From Burkholderiaceae bacterium (lineage in GTDB: Bacteria > Pseudomonadota > Gammaproteobacteria > Burkholderiales > Burkholderiaceae_C), in NCBI GenBank assembly GCA_029864165.1, contig JAOTTZ010000039.1, forward strand, positions 1 to 9,826: a stretch of 9,826 bases of DNA, given 5' to 3'. The translations under genes were made by a program, and so were the position numbers. Below, one piece after another: positions 1 through 6,050 of the stretch (its first letter is position 1; each line of letters begins with the position of its first letter). The notes below the pieces were generated by a model. That model saw only the letters and a program-made list of their open reading frames with translations, was not told where the DNA came from and ran no database searches.

Positions 1-2169
1 CACGGTCGCCACCGACAGGGCGCGGGCGGTCGCGATGCCGCGCAAGTCACCCTTGACGAGGGTGAGCTGGGCGCTGTTCATGGCCACGTCGGTGCCGGTG
101 CCCATCGCAATGCCCACTTCGGCTCGCGCCAGCGCGGGTGCGTCGTTGATGCCGTCGCCGGCCATCGCGACGACACGCCCCTCCTTTTGCAGCCTCTCGA
201 CCAGAGCCAGCTTGTCGGCCGGCTTGACCTCGCCATGCACCTCGGCTATGCCCAGACGCTTGCCGACGGCGCGTGCCGTTGTCAGACCGTCGCCGGTGGC
301 CATCACGATGCGCAGGCCCGACTCGCGCAAGGCCGTCAGGGCGTCGAGCGTCGTCGCCTTGACGGGATCGGATACCGCCAGGAGACCAGCCAGCTTGCCA
401 TCGACCGCCAGGTGCATGACGCTGGCACCCTGGCCGCGCAGTTCCTCGGCCTGTGCAGTCAATGCGGTGACCTGCACGCCGAGCTGTTCCATCAGCGCCG
501 TGTTGCCCAGGGCCAGCGCCTTGCCTTCGACTTGGCCGCGCACACCGATGCCCGACTCGGAATCGAACTGCTCGGGCTTGGCCAGACTCAGCCCTTGCTC
601 GCGGGCGGCCGCGACGATGGCTGCGGCCAGCGGATGCTCGCTGCCCTGGTCCAGGCTGGCGGCGAGGCGAAGTACCTCGGAGTCGTCGAACCCCTGGGCC
701 GCAACAGCGCGCTCGAATGTTGGACGCCCTTCGGTCAGCGTCCCGGTCTTGTCGACAATCAGGGTGTCGATCTTGCGCAGGTTCTCGATCGCCGCCGCGT
801 CGCGGAACAGTACGCCATGCGTCGCACCTTTACCGGTAGCGACCATGATCGACATCGGCGTGGCGAGGCCCAACGCGCAGGGGCAGGCGATGATCAGCAC
901 CGCCACCGCGTTGATCAGGCCGAAGGCCCAACTTGGCTGCGGTCCGAACACACCCCAGGCGAAGAACGTCAGCAATGCAACGGCAACAACCGTCACCACG
1001 AAGTAGCCCGCGACGACATCGGCCATGCGCTGCATGGGCGCGCGCGAACGCTGTGCCTGGGCTACCATCTGGACGATCTGCGACAGCACGGTGGCCGAGC
1101 CCACATGCTCGGAGCGCATTACCAAGGCACCGCTCGTGTTCATCGTGGCGCCGATCAGCTTGTCGCCCGCGCGCTTGGTCACCGGTAGTGGCTCGCCCGT
1201 CAGCATCGATTCGTCAAGCGCGCTGCTGCCTTCGACGACAACACCGTCGACCGGCACCTTCTCTCCCGGGCGCACGCGCAGTAGGTCGCCGACATGCACC
1301 TCAGCCAGCGGCACATCCGCTTCACTGCCATCCGTCGCAATGCGGCGCGCGGTCTTGGGCGCCAGACCGAGCAGCGACTTGATCGCTGCCGAGGTCTGCG
1401 AGCGCGCCTTCAACTCAAGAATCTGACCGAACAGGGTCAACGAGATGATGACGGCAGCCGCCTCGAAGTACACCGCCACGCTGCCCTGAACCACGAAGGT
1501 GGCCGGGAAGATCTGCGGGGCCACGGTGGCGACAACGCTATAGACGAATGCCACGCTGGTACCCAGTCCGATCAGCGTCCACATATTGGGGCTGCGGTTG
1601 GCGACCGAATTCACACCGCGCACGTAGAACGGCCAGCCCGCCCACAGGGCCACCGGCAGCGTCACGACGAGTTCGATCCAGGTCTGCATGCGGGGCTCGA
1701 ACCAGGCCAGCTGGTGGCCTGCCATGGCCAGGACCATCACCACTACGGTGAATGGCAATGTCCACCAGAAGCGGCGCTGGAAGTCGATCAACTCCGGGTT
1801 TTCTTCATCTTCGAGCGCAGGCAGCACCGGCTCGAGGCTCATGCCGCACTTCGGGCAGCTACCAGGATGATCCTGTCGGATCTCTGGGTGCATCGGGCAG
1901 GTGTAGATCGTGCCCGGCGTTGGCGCAGACGAGTCGGCAGGCGGCTGTGCGTCAGCTTCTGAGGTATAGCGCGCAGGCTCGGCGACAAACTTGGCCTGGC
2001 ACTTTGCGCTGCAGAAATAGTAGGGCCGGTCTGCGTGCTCGACGTGATGCTCGGACTGCTCGGTCACGGCCATGCCGCACACGGGGTCCTTGAGGCCGTT
2101 GGCCTTGGGTACCGATGACGGGGGGCGATGCGCGTGCCCGGCGTGGTCATCGCGTGAGGGCATGTCCAT
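1..2169 (-). CDS. copF: Cu(I)-exporting P1B-type ATPase, C-terminus cut by window edge
   Basis: ATP-driven export of Cu(I) (possibly Ag(I)) across the inner membrane. The reading frame is open from ATG 2169 to the left edge, giving 723 visible residues; perhaps the last 80-100 residues, including the final two helices, are missing. Domains in order: a His-containing start; a YHS/TRASH-type metal site (Cys31, Cys53, Cys57); a heavy-metal-binding domain YTCPMHP...CPKCGM (residues 89-110); membrane helices; the actuator TGE (324-326); the ion-pathway motif CPC (429-431) typical of Cu/Ag pumps; phosphorylation site DKTGT with Asp473; the SEHP nucleotide-domain motif (His512-Pro513); and the GDGINDAP hinge (Asp672, Asp676). 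There is no GMTCxxC HMA domain at the N-terminus. The start lies 4 nt after the stop of the DUF2933 gene, with a GGGGGA ribosome-binding site across that stop, so the pair is translationally coupled; ATG 2163 is an alternative start. The symbol follows the Cupriavidus CopF convention; copA is equally used for this family. Family very secure, exact metal inferred. Confidence 0.95.
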   Translation of the reverse strand, partial: MDMPSRDDHAGHAHRPPSSVPKANGLKDPVCGMAVTEQSEHHVEHADRPYYFCSAKCQAKFVAEPARYTSEADAQPPADSSAPTPGTIYTCPMHPEIRQDHPGSCPKCGMSLEPVLPALEDEENPELIDFQRRFWWTLPFTVVVMVLAMAGHQLAWFEPRMQTWIELVVTLPVALWAGWPFYVRGVNSVANRSPNMWTLIGLGTSVAFVYSVVATVAPQIFPATFVVQGSVAVYFEAAAVIISLTLFGQILELKARSQTSAAIKSLLGLAPKTARRIATDGSEADVPLAEVHVGDLLRVRPGEKVPVDGVVVEGSSALDESMLTGEPLPVTKRAGDKLIGATMNTSGALVMRSEHVGSATVLSQIVQMVAQAQRSRAPMQRMADVVAGYFVVTVVAVALLTFFAWGVFGPQPSWAFGLINAVAVLIIACPCALGLATPMSIMVATGKGATHGVLFRDAAAIENLRKIDTLIVDKTGTLTEGRPTFERAVAAQGFDDSEVLRLAASLDQGSEHPLAAAIVAAAREQGLSLAKPEQFDSESGIGVRGQVEGKALALGNTALMEQLGVQVTALTAQAEELRGQGASVMHLAVDGKLAGLLAVSDPVKATTLDALTALRESGLRIVMATGDGLTTARAVGKRLGIAEVHGEVKPADKLALVERLQKEGRVVAMAGDGINDAPALARAEVGIAMGTGTDVAMNSAQLTLVKGDLRGIATARALSVATV

Positions 2170-2173
2170 GGCC

Positions 2174-2437
2174 TTATTCCCCCTTGTCGGAACGCTTGCC
2201 GGATGGCGCGCCACGACCACCGTGTCCACCATGCCCGCCGTGGCCATGGAACAAGTGCATCAGCGGGCAGGCCAGCAGCAACAGGTAAATCCAGTTGCCG
2301 GCAACATGGTTCCAGTGTTCGCGCAGCAGGTAGAAGCCACCGACGATGGCGACCATCAACAGGGCGACTTTAACCGGACCGCCCATTCCAGATGCGCGCG
2401 GCGAAGCGGGGTGATGTTCGTAATGGGGCGTCGTCAT
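2174..2437 (-). CDS. DUF2933-type small His-rich membrane protein
   Basis: An 87-residue inner-membrane protein of no known biochemical role; DUF2933 proteins are recurrent neighbours of heavy-metal ATPases. Two hydrophobic helices are visible (about residues 22-38 and 47-60), separated by a short loop EHWNH. A Cys-Pro-Leu-Met-His stretch (Cys57, Met60, His61) ends the second helix and leads into a repeated His-Gly tail (about 64-73) followed by a Lys/Arg-rich end. By the positive-inside rule both ends are probably cytoplasmic, which would put the His tail next to the pump. The start is set at ATG 2437 because an AAAGGAAG ribosome-binding site lies just upstream; an upstream ATG at 2506 would add a non-conserved-looking leader. 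It is the fourth gene of the operon and its stop lies 4 nt before the ATPase start. The DUF2933 assignment is by recognition of the helix/CPLMHLF/His-tail pattern, not by a search. Confidence 0.82.
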   Translation of the reverse strand: MTTPHYEHHPASPRASGMGGPVKVALLMVAIVGGFYLLREHWNHVAGNWIYLLLLACPLMHLFHGHGGHGGHGGRGAPSGKRSDKGE

Positions 2438-2461
2438 TTGGAAGCTTCCTTTCTTGATCGA

Positions 2462-2478
2462 TCGGTGCAAGACACCGA
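2462..2478 (-). other. Small hairpin in the gap between the SHOCT and DUF2933 genes
   Basis: The only sizeable gap in the left operon (2438-2555, 118 nt) contains a perfect 6-bp stem, TCGGTG/CACCGA, with a 5-nt loop. It lies just upstream of the ribosome-binding site of the DUF2933 gene. It has no T-run, so it is not a convincing terminator; it could be an mRNA processing or translation-control element, or chance. Confidence 0.25.
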
Positions 2479-2555
2479 CCTCCATCTCCAACTTAAACCG
2501 TGACATCGTGCGAAGGTCAGGGGGTCGATGGGCATATTTCGTCCGTGCGCTTGCC

Positions 2556-2795
2556 TCAGTTCTTGCCCCCCGTGTCGCGATCGATCAGCGTCTTGCGCTC
2601 TTCGTACTGCTGCGGCGTGATCTCCCCGTTGGCAAGTCGACGGCGCAGCACTTCGTGCGGCGTCTCGCGCGGGCGTCGGCGCTGCACGCTGGGACTCCCC
2701 CAGCCGTAGAACACGATCACGCCGATCAACACCAGCCAAAAGAGCCACCACAGGGCATGCATGCCGCCCATGTGATGGCCACCTTCGTAGAACAT
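2556..2795 (-). CDS. SHOCT-domain small membrane protein
   Basis: A 79-residue protein with a short Met/His-rich N-terminus (HHMGGMH, residues 7-13), one transmembrane helix (about 13-32), a basic stretch (RRRPRE, 39-44) and a C-terminal SHOCT (short C-terminal) motif at about 44-73 with the usual LRRRLANGEIT..QYEE pattern. The basic stretch after the helix predicts a cytoplasmic C-terminus, so the Met/His patch should face the periplasm. Its function is unknown; SHOCT modules are thought to mediate oligomerisation or protein contacts. The start is ATG 2795, served by a strong GAGGAGG site that overlaps the stop of the DUF302 gene; the in-frame GTG at 2801 would leave no spacing to that site. 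It is the third gene of the left operon. Confidence 0.85.
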   Translation of the reverse strand: MFYEGGHHMGGMHALWWLFWLVLIGVIVFYGWGSPSVQRRRPRETPHEVLRRRLANGEITPQQYEERKTLIDRDTGGKN

Positions 2796-2805
2796 GTGCA
2801 CCTCC

Positions 2806-3264
2806 TCAGCCCTCAGGTTTCTTGCTAACGTCTGCGATCAACGCCGATTTAACTCGCTCCAACCTTCCGCGCACCTCGTGGGCAACTCGCGCAACCTCGG
2901 GATTGGTGGTCATCTGCAGCACGGCCACCGGGTCCATGAACGCGACGACAAGACGACCGTCGGCCTCTTCGCGCACGACCACGTTGCAAGGCAGCAGCAA
3001 GCCGATGTCGGGCTCGGCCTCAAGGGCGCGGTGGGCCAACGGCGGATTGCAGGCACCGAGGATGCGGTAGGGCCGCCCGTCGACGCCAAGCTTGGCCTTC
3101 ATCGTCGCCTGGACGTCGATCTCGGTCAGCACGCCGAAGCCCTCGGATTTGAGTGCCTCGGTCACGCGGCCTACCGCCCGTGCAAAGTCCTTGTCGGCTA
3201 TTTCGCAGTGGAAGCCGTAGGCCGGCACATTTTGCGCGGAAACCGCTTGGAGGGTGGTGCTCAT
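2806..3264 (-). CDS. DUF302 domain protein
   Basis: A 152-residue soluble protein. No signal peptide or membrane helix is visible, so it is probably cytoplasmic. It has the hallmarks of the DUF302 family: the segment [12 protein letters not shown] (70-81, Cys72) and LLPCNVVV (90-97, Cys93), in an alpha/beta arrangement of the usual length. A further Cys20 lies near the N-terminus. The biochemical role of DUF302 is not established; the conserved Cys pair and frequent presence in metal operons would fit metal or redox handling, which is inference. The start codon is ATG 3264 with a modest AGAAGAAG site, 9 nt after the stop of the Met-rich gene, and its own stop overlaps the ribosome-binding site of the SHOCT gene, so it is clearly within the operon. 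Confidence 0.88.
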   Translation of the reverse strand: MSTTLQAVSAQNVPAYGFHCEIADKDFARAVGRVTEALKSEGFGVLTEIDVQATMKAKLGVDGRPYRILGACNPPLAHRALEAEPDIGLLLPCNVVVREEADGRLVVAFMDPVAVLQMTTNPEVARVAHEVRGRLERVKSALIADVSKKPEG

Positions 3265-3273
3265 CGCTTCTTC

Positions 3274-3768
3274 TCACTTCGTTGCCGGGACTGGTGCCAT
3301 GCGGTCCATCATCATCTGCATCATGGACTGCATCATGTCCATACGCTTTTCCATCATCTCGTGGCGTGTCGCCATGTCGGTTGACGATGCGGCGCCACCC
3401 TTCATGCCACCCATGCCCATCATCCCGCCCTTGCCGCCAGACCCCATGCGATTCATCATGGTCATGCCTTCCTGCATAACTTTCATGTGCTCAGCCATTA
3501 AAGCGTTGCGGTCTTCGGACGTCTTCGCCGCCATCATCTTTTCGTGCATCTCGCGCATGGTCTTCATGTGAGCGTCCATGCCGGCCATTCCGCTGATGCC
3601 GGACTTACCGGGTTCGGAATTGCCAGGCTTTGCCTGTGCGACTTGGGCAGCAGTGGTTGAGGCTGGATGGTGGCTGTCGTGCTGGTCGTCTTTGGCAGCC
3701 CAGGCCGATGTAGCTATCGCGGCAACGCCGATGGCGGCGAACGTGGACAGTGATTGAACGAGTTTCAT
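3274..3768 (-). CDS. Secreted Met-rich protein, first gene of the MerR-controlled operon
   Basis: A 164-residue protein with a Sec-type signal peptide (MKLVQ..., hydrophobic core to about residue 23, cleavage near the AWAA stretch at 22-25). The mature part begins with a His-containing, polar low-complexity stretch (about 26-60). From residue 61 to 157 I count 30 methionines in 97 residues, as MxxM, MM and MMM clusters on a predicted helix, with a Gly-rich break (GGKGGMMGMGGMKGG) at about 111-125. Such clusters are classical periplasmic Cu(I)/Ag(I) ligands, so a copper sponge or chaperone is likely; the family has no name I can assign. The start at ATG 3768 is chosen because AGGAGT precedes it at proper spacing and it begins the signal peptide; an upstream ATG at 3804 would spoil the signal. 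It is the first gene after the MerR-type promoter. Confidence 0.85.
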   Translation of the reverse strand: MKLVQSLSTFAAIGVAAIATSAWAAKDDQHDSHHPASTTAAQVAQAKPGNSEPGKSGISGMAGMDAHMKTMREMHEKMMAAKTSEDRNALMAEHMKVMQEGMTMMNRMGSGGKGGMMGMGGMKGGAASSTDMATRHEMMEKRMDMMQSMMQMMMDRMAPVPATK

Positions 3769-3855
3769 GTATGACTCCTGGTTGAAATATGGGATTGTGG
3801 TCAAAGCTGATCGCCCTGTCTGTGGTGCAACGCACCGACAAGAGCGTAGTCTCCG

Positions 3856-3887
3856 AGTCTGCGCTCTGTACCTGGGTACAGAGTCAA
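3856..3887 (-). promoter_or_regulatory. MerR-type metal-responsive promoter and operator for the left operon
   Basis: On the minus strand a TTGACT -35 hexamer (3887-3882) is followed by a perfect 20-bp palindrome at 3864-3883, with 9-bp arms CTCTGTACC/GGTACAGAG around a 2-bp centre. The palindrome overlaps the -35 by two bases and fills the spacer. A weak -10 (CAGACT, 3861-3856) lies at a 20-bp spacer, or GCAGAC at 19 bp. Long-spacer promoters with the dyad between -35 and -10 are the hallmark of MerR-family activation, and the -35/dyad placement resembles the mercury mer promoter. The direction is leftward, towards the Met-rich gene. Confidence 0.82.
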
Positions 3888-3974
3888 GTCGGATTTGGGG
3901 CGAGTTTCCAAAAAGTGGTGCATTTCAGCGTCATGTCCGTGAGATCGATACTAGGCAGGCACCACGGCCGAGCG

Positions 3975-3988
3975 TTGATCTGCATCAA
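3975..3988. promoter_or_regulatory. Perfect FNR/ANR-type box
   Basis: TTGAT-CTGC-ATCAA is an exact match to the FNR/ANR/FixK-type consensus TTGAT-N4-ATCAA. It sits in the region between the left operon and the MerR gene. If it acts as a class II activator site on the plus strand (centre near -41.5), transcription would start at about 4023, just ahead of the MerR gene. A wider imperfect dyad AGCGTT/AACGCT (3971-3997) surrounds it. The consensus is established knowledge; use at this site is inference, and no strong -10 is evident. Confidence 0.6.
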
Positions 3989-4034
3989 CCGAACGCTGGG
4001 GTGAAGTACAGCATTGGCCGCTATGCTTCAGGGC

Positions 4035-4469
4035 ATGAACGGTACCTATGCAATTCAAGAGGCCGCCGCGCCGATGACGATCGGACGCCTGGCCAAAGCC
4101 GCGCAGGTGGGTGTCGAGACCATCCGCTATTACCAAGGCCGAGGGCTCTTGCCGGTACCCCGACCGACGGGGGCCGTACGCTACTACCCGCCCACCCTCG
4201 TCGATCGCATCGGCTTCATCAAACGGGCGCAGGGCTTGGGGTTCTCGCTGCAGGAGGTCTCCACGCTGCTGGACCTGGCTGACGGCCGCAACCGACGTGC
4301 CGTGCAGGCCGTGACAACGGCGCGGCTGGGACAGATCCGCGCCAAGCTTGCCGACCTGACGCGGATGCGAAAGACGCTGGAAGAGTTGCTCGATCAGTGC
4401 CTGACGACGGGGCAATCGCATACGTGCCCCATCATTGAGGCGTTGATGGGCCGGTCGGGGCCGGGTTGA
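4035..4469 (+). CDS. MerR-family metal-responsive transcriptional regulator
   Basis: A 144-residue cytoplasmic regulator that should bind the palindrome upstream of the left operon. It has an N-terminal winged-helix domain (TIGRLAKAAQVGVETIRYYQ, beginning 14 residues in), a second wing helix region with GFIKRAQGLGFSLQEV, a long dimerisation helix, and a C-terminal metal loop with two Cys (C-x8-C, ending CPIIEAL). The loop ending resembles CueR (CPIIENL), but the Cys spacing and the DNA-binding region resemble mercury MerR. The residue at the place of MerR Cys82/CueR Ser77 is Arg. Likely metal: Cu(I)/Ag(I), from context. The start is uncertain: ATG 4035 mirrors the N-terminal extension of Tn501 MerR, while ATG 4074 (131 residues) has a better ribosome-binding site (AAGAGG, 11 nt away); TTG 4014 and ATG 4023 are less likely. 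A cueR-like function is probable, but I do not assign the symbol. Confidence 0.9.
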   Translation: MNGTYAIQEAAAPMTIGRLAKAAQVGVETIRYYQGRGLLPVPRPTGAVRYYPPTLVDRIGFIKRAQGLGFSLQEVSTLLDLADGRNRRAVQAVTTARLGQIRAKLADLTRMRKTLEELLDQCLTTGQSHTCPIIEALMGRSGPG

Positions 4470-4483
4470 CGCCGCATCTGCCA

Positions 4484-5014
4484 TTACTTCACTTCGACCG
4501 TTCCCACCATGCCGGCCTCCATGTGGCCAGGCACCAGGCAGGCATAGCTCACCGTGCCCGCCTTGGCGAACCGCCACACGATGCCGCCACGCTGCCCCGG
4601 GGCAAGCCTGATCTGGTTCGCATCCTTGTGCACCATGTTGGGCATCTTGCGCATCATCTCGGCGTGCTCTTCGAGCTCATCGGCCGTGCCGATAATCATC
4701 TCGTGCGCGATCTTGCCCTTGTTGATGATGAAAAAGCGCACCGTCTCGCCAGCCTTGACGCTGATCTTGTCGGGTGTGAAGCGCATCGTGTCATCCATTT
4801 CGACGGCAAGGGTGTGGCTGACCTGGGCGGGGTCGCCCGCCGTGCCGGCCATCGACTCGTGCATGTCCTCGTGCATGCCGGCCATGTCGTGACCGGCGCG
4901 CGCGGCCGTGCCATCGTGCTTGTCGCCGTGCGCGCCGTGGTTACCGGTGGCCGGGGCCAGCGCCGGTAGTACCGCGAGGGCCAGGGCCGAGATCGACTTG
5001 CGCGTGATCTTCAT
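4484..5014 (-). CDS. copI: CopI-type periplasmic cupredoxin
   Basis: A 176-residue exported copper protein. It has a signal peptide (MKITRKS..., hydrophobic to about residue 20), a His/Met-rich N-terminal stretch (26-55, with GHDMAGMHEDMHESM), then a single cupredoxin domain (about 65-176). Type 1 copper ligands are visible as His104 (IAHEM), Cys159, His164 and Met169 in CLVPGHMEAGM. CopI of Rubrivivax and Cupriavidus is a periplasmic copper-tolerance protein of this form. The start is ATG 5014 with GGAGAG at good spacing; the reading frame extends upstream to 5110, but that leader lacks sense as a signal. It lies 67 nt downstream of copB and is probably co-transcribed. Its stop is 14 nt from the end of the convergent MerR gene, with no obvious terminator between them. 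Confidence 0.9.
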   Translation of the reverse strand: MKITRKSISALALAVLPALAPATGNHGAHGDKHDGTAARAGHDMAGMHEDMHESMAGTAGDPAQVSHTLAVEMDDTMRFTPDKISVKAGETVRFFIINKGKIAHEMIIGTADELEEHAEMMRKMPNMVHKDANQIRLAPGQRGGIVWRFAKAGTVSYACLVPGHMEAGMVGTVEVK

Positions 5015-5081
5015 GAGGTTCTCTCCGTGTGAATGATGCAAGGAACGTGAAGGGGACGATGCCAAAGGGTTGGGAAAACAA

Positions 5082-6050
5082 TCAGAACCAGAAGCGCACG
5101 CCGGCAACATAGCGGGTCTCGTGTGTGCGCTCGCCGGCGGTGCGCGCTATATCAGCCGTATCGCCAAAGCGGCCAGCCCACTCAATGCCGACATAGGGCG
5201 CGAACTGGCGCGTGAATTCGTAGCGTAGGCGAACGCCAACAGTCAGATCGGACAAACCCTTGCCGATCTCGCGCTCATCATCGCTTTTGCCGAAGAGATT
5301 GGCCTCGATGTGCGGTTGCACGATCAGCTTTTGCGTGATCAGGAGTTCGTATTCTGCGTCCAGGCGCAGCCCTGTGCGCCCGCCGTCGCCGACATAGGCC
5401 GTGGCATCGATTTCGAACCAGTAAGGCGCCAGACCCTGCACGCCCAGGGCAAGCCAGGTGCGATCGGGTCCAACGCCACTGTCCTGGCGCACGCCCAGTT
5501 GGGTGTCCCAGAAGGTGGCAACGGCGTGGCTCCACAAGGCTTCGGTGCGGGCCTCGTGAACCTTGCCATCGTCGACTTCGCCCTCGGCTTTGATCACCAG
5601 CTTGTCGTAGTCGCGGCCCAAGCGTGCAAGAGCGTCGTAGGCGGCAGAACTGTTACCGTGGCTGCGCACGGCTTCCAGGTTGTCGAACAGCACCGTGCCA
5701 AAGGCCTTCTCGTCGGCCAGGCGCAGTTGGCGTTCGGAGCCCAAAACGTAGGGTCCGGATTGCAGCGTGTAGCCGCCTGAATAGGCATGCGGGTCGCGTG
5801 CGTCCGGCGGCGGCGAACCGCCTTGCATCTTCATGTCCATCTGCATGTCGCCATGGCCCATGGCCGGGCCGCTGGCTGGTGCCGACGCGGCTGGAGCGTC
5901 GCCATGATGCCCGGCATGCCCTGCTTCAGGCTGTGGCGCGTCGGTAGCTGCCATCGCCACCGTCGTAGCGAGCGCGATGGCCACTGCCGCCAGTGCATGC
6001 ATGCGCAGGTATTTCACCGCAGTGCTGACTCGAACTTCAAAGTCGTTCAT
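5082..6050 (-). CDS. copB: CopB outer-membrane copper resistance protein
   Basis: A 322-residue protein of the CopB/PcoB family. A signal peptide precedes cleavage near VAMA-ATD (residue 34), followed by a His/Met-rich segment (about 44-77: GHAGHHGD..., MGHGDMQMDMKMQGG), then the family-typical DPHAYSGGYTL region (87-96) and a beta-rich domain of about 220 residues. The chain ends in ...GVRFWF, a terminal aromatic signature of outer-membrane barrels. It is believed to bind or pass copper at the outer membrane; the mechanism is not settled. The start is ATG 6050, overlapping the stop of copA in an ATGA junction, which indicates translational coupling; Met17 (6002) would give a shorter signal peptide and is an alternative. 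It is about the usual length for the family. Confidence 0.93.
   Translation of the reverse strand: MNDFEVRVSTAVKYLRMHALAAVAIALATTVAMAATDAPQPEAGHAGHHGDAPAASAPASGPAMGHGDMQMDMKMQGGSPPPDARDPHAYSGGYTLQSGPYVLGSERQLRLADEKAFGTVLFDNLEAVRSHGNSSAAYDALARLGRDYDKLVIKAEGEVDDGKVHEARTEALWSHAVATFWDTQLGVRQDSGVGPDRTWLALGVQGLAPYWFEIDATAYVGDGGRTGLRLDAEYELLITQKLIVQPHIEANLFGKSDDEREIGKGLSDLTVGVRLRYEFTRQFAPYVGIEWAGRFGDTADIARTAGERTHETRYVAGVRFWF

Noticed and set aside
35..1962. Long plus-strand open frames across the ATPase region (35-1006, 187-1188, 1294-1962)
   Set aside because: They are antisense shadows of the high-GC ATPase gene; the translations are rich in Ala/Arg/Ser/His with no recognisable domain, while the minus frame carries all the P-type ATPase motifs.
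4470..4483. Bidirectional terminator between the MerR gene and copI
   Set aside because: The gap is only 14 nt and I find no GC-rich hairpin followed by a T-run on either strand there.
3767..4577. Open frames across the regulator region (3767-4282 plus, 3951-4577 minus)
   Set aside because: They overlap the MerR gene in other frames, run through the palindrome and FNR-type box, and show no family features.
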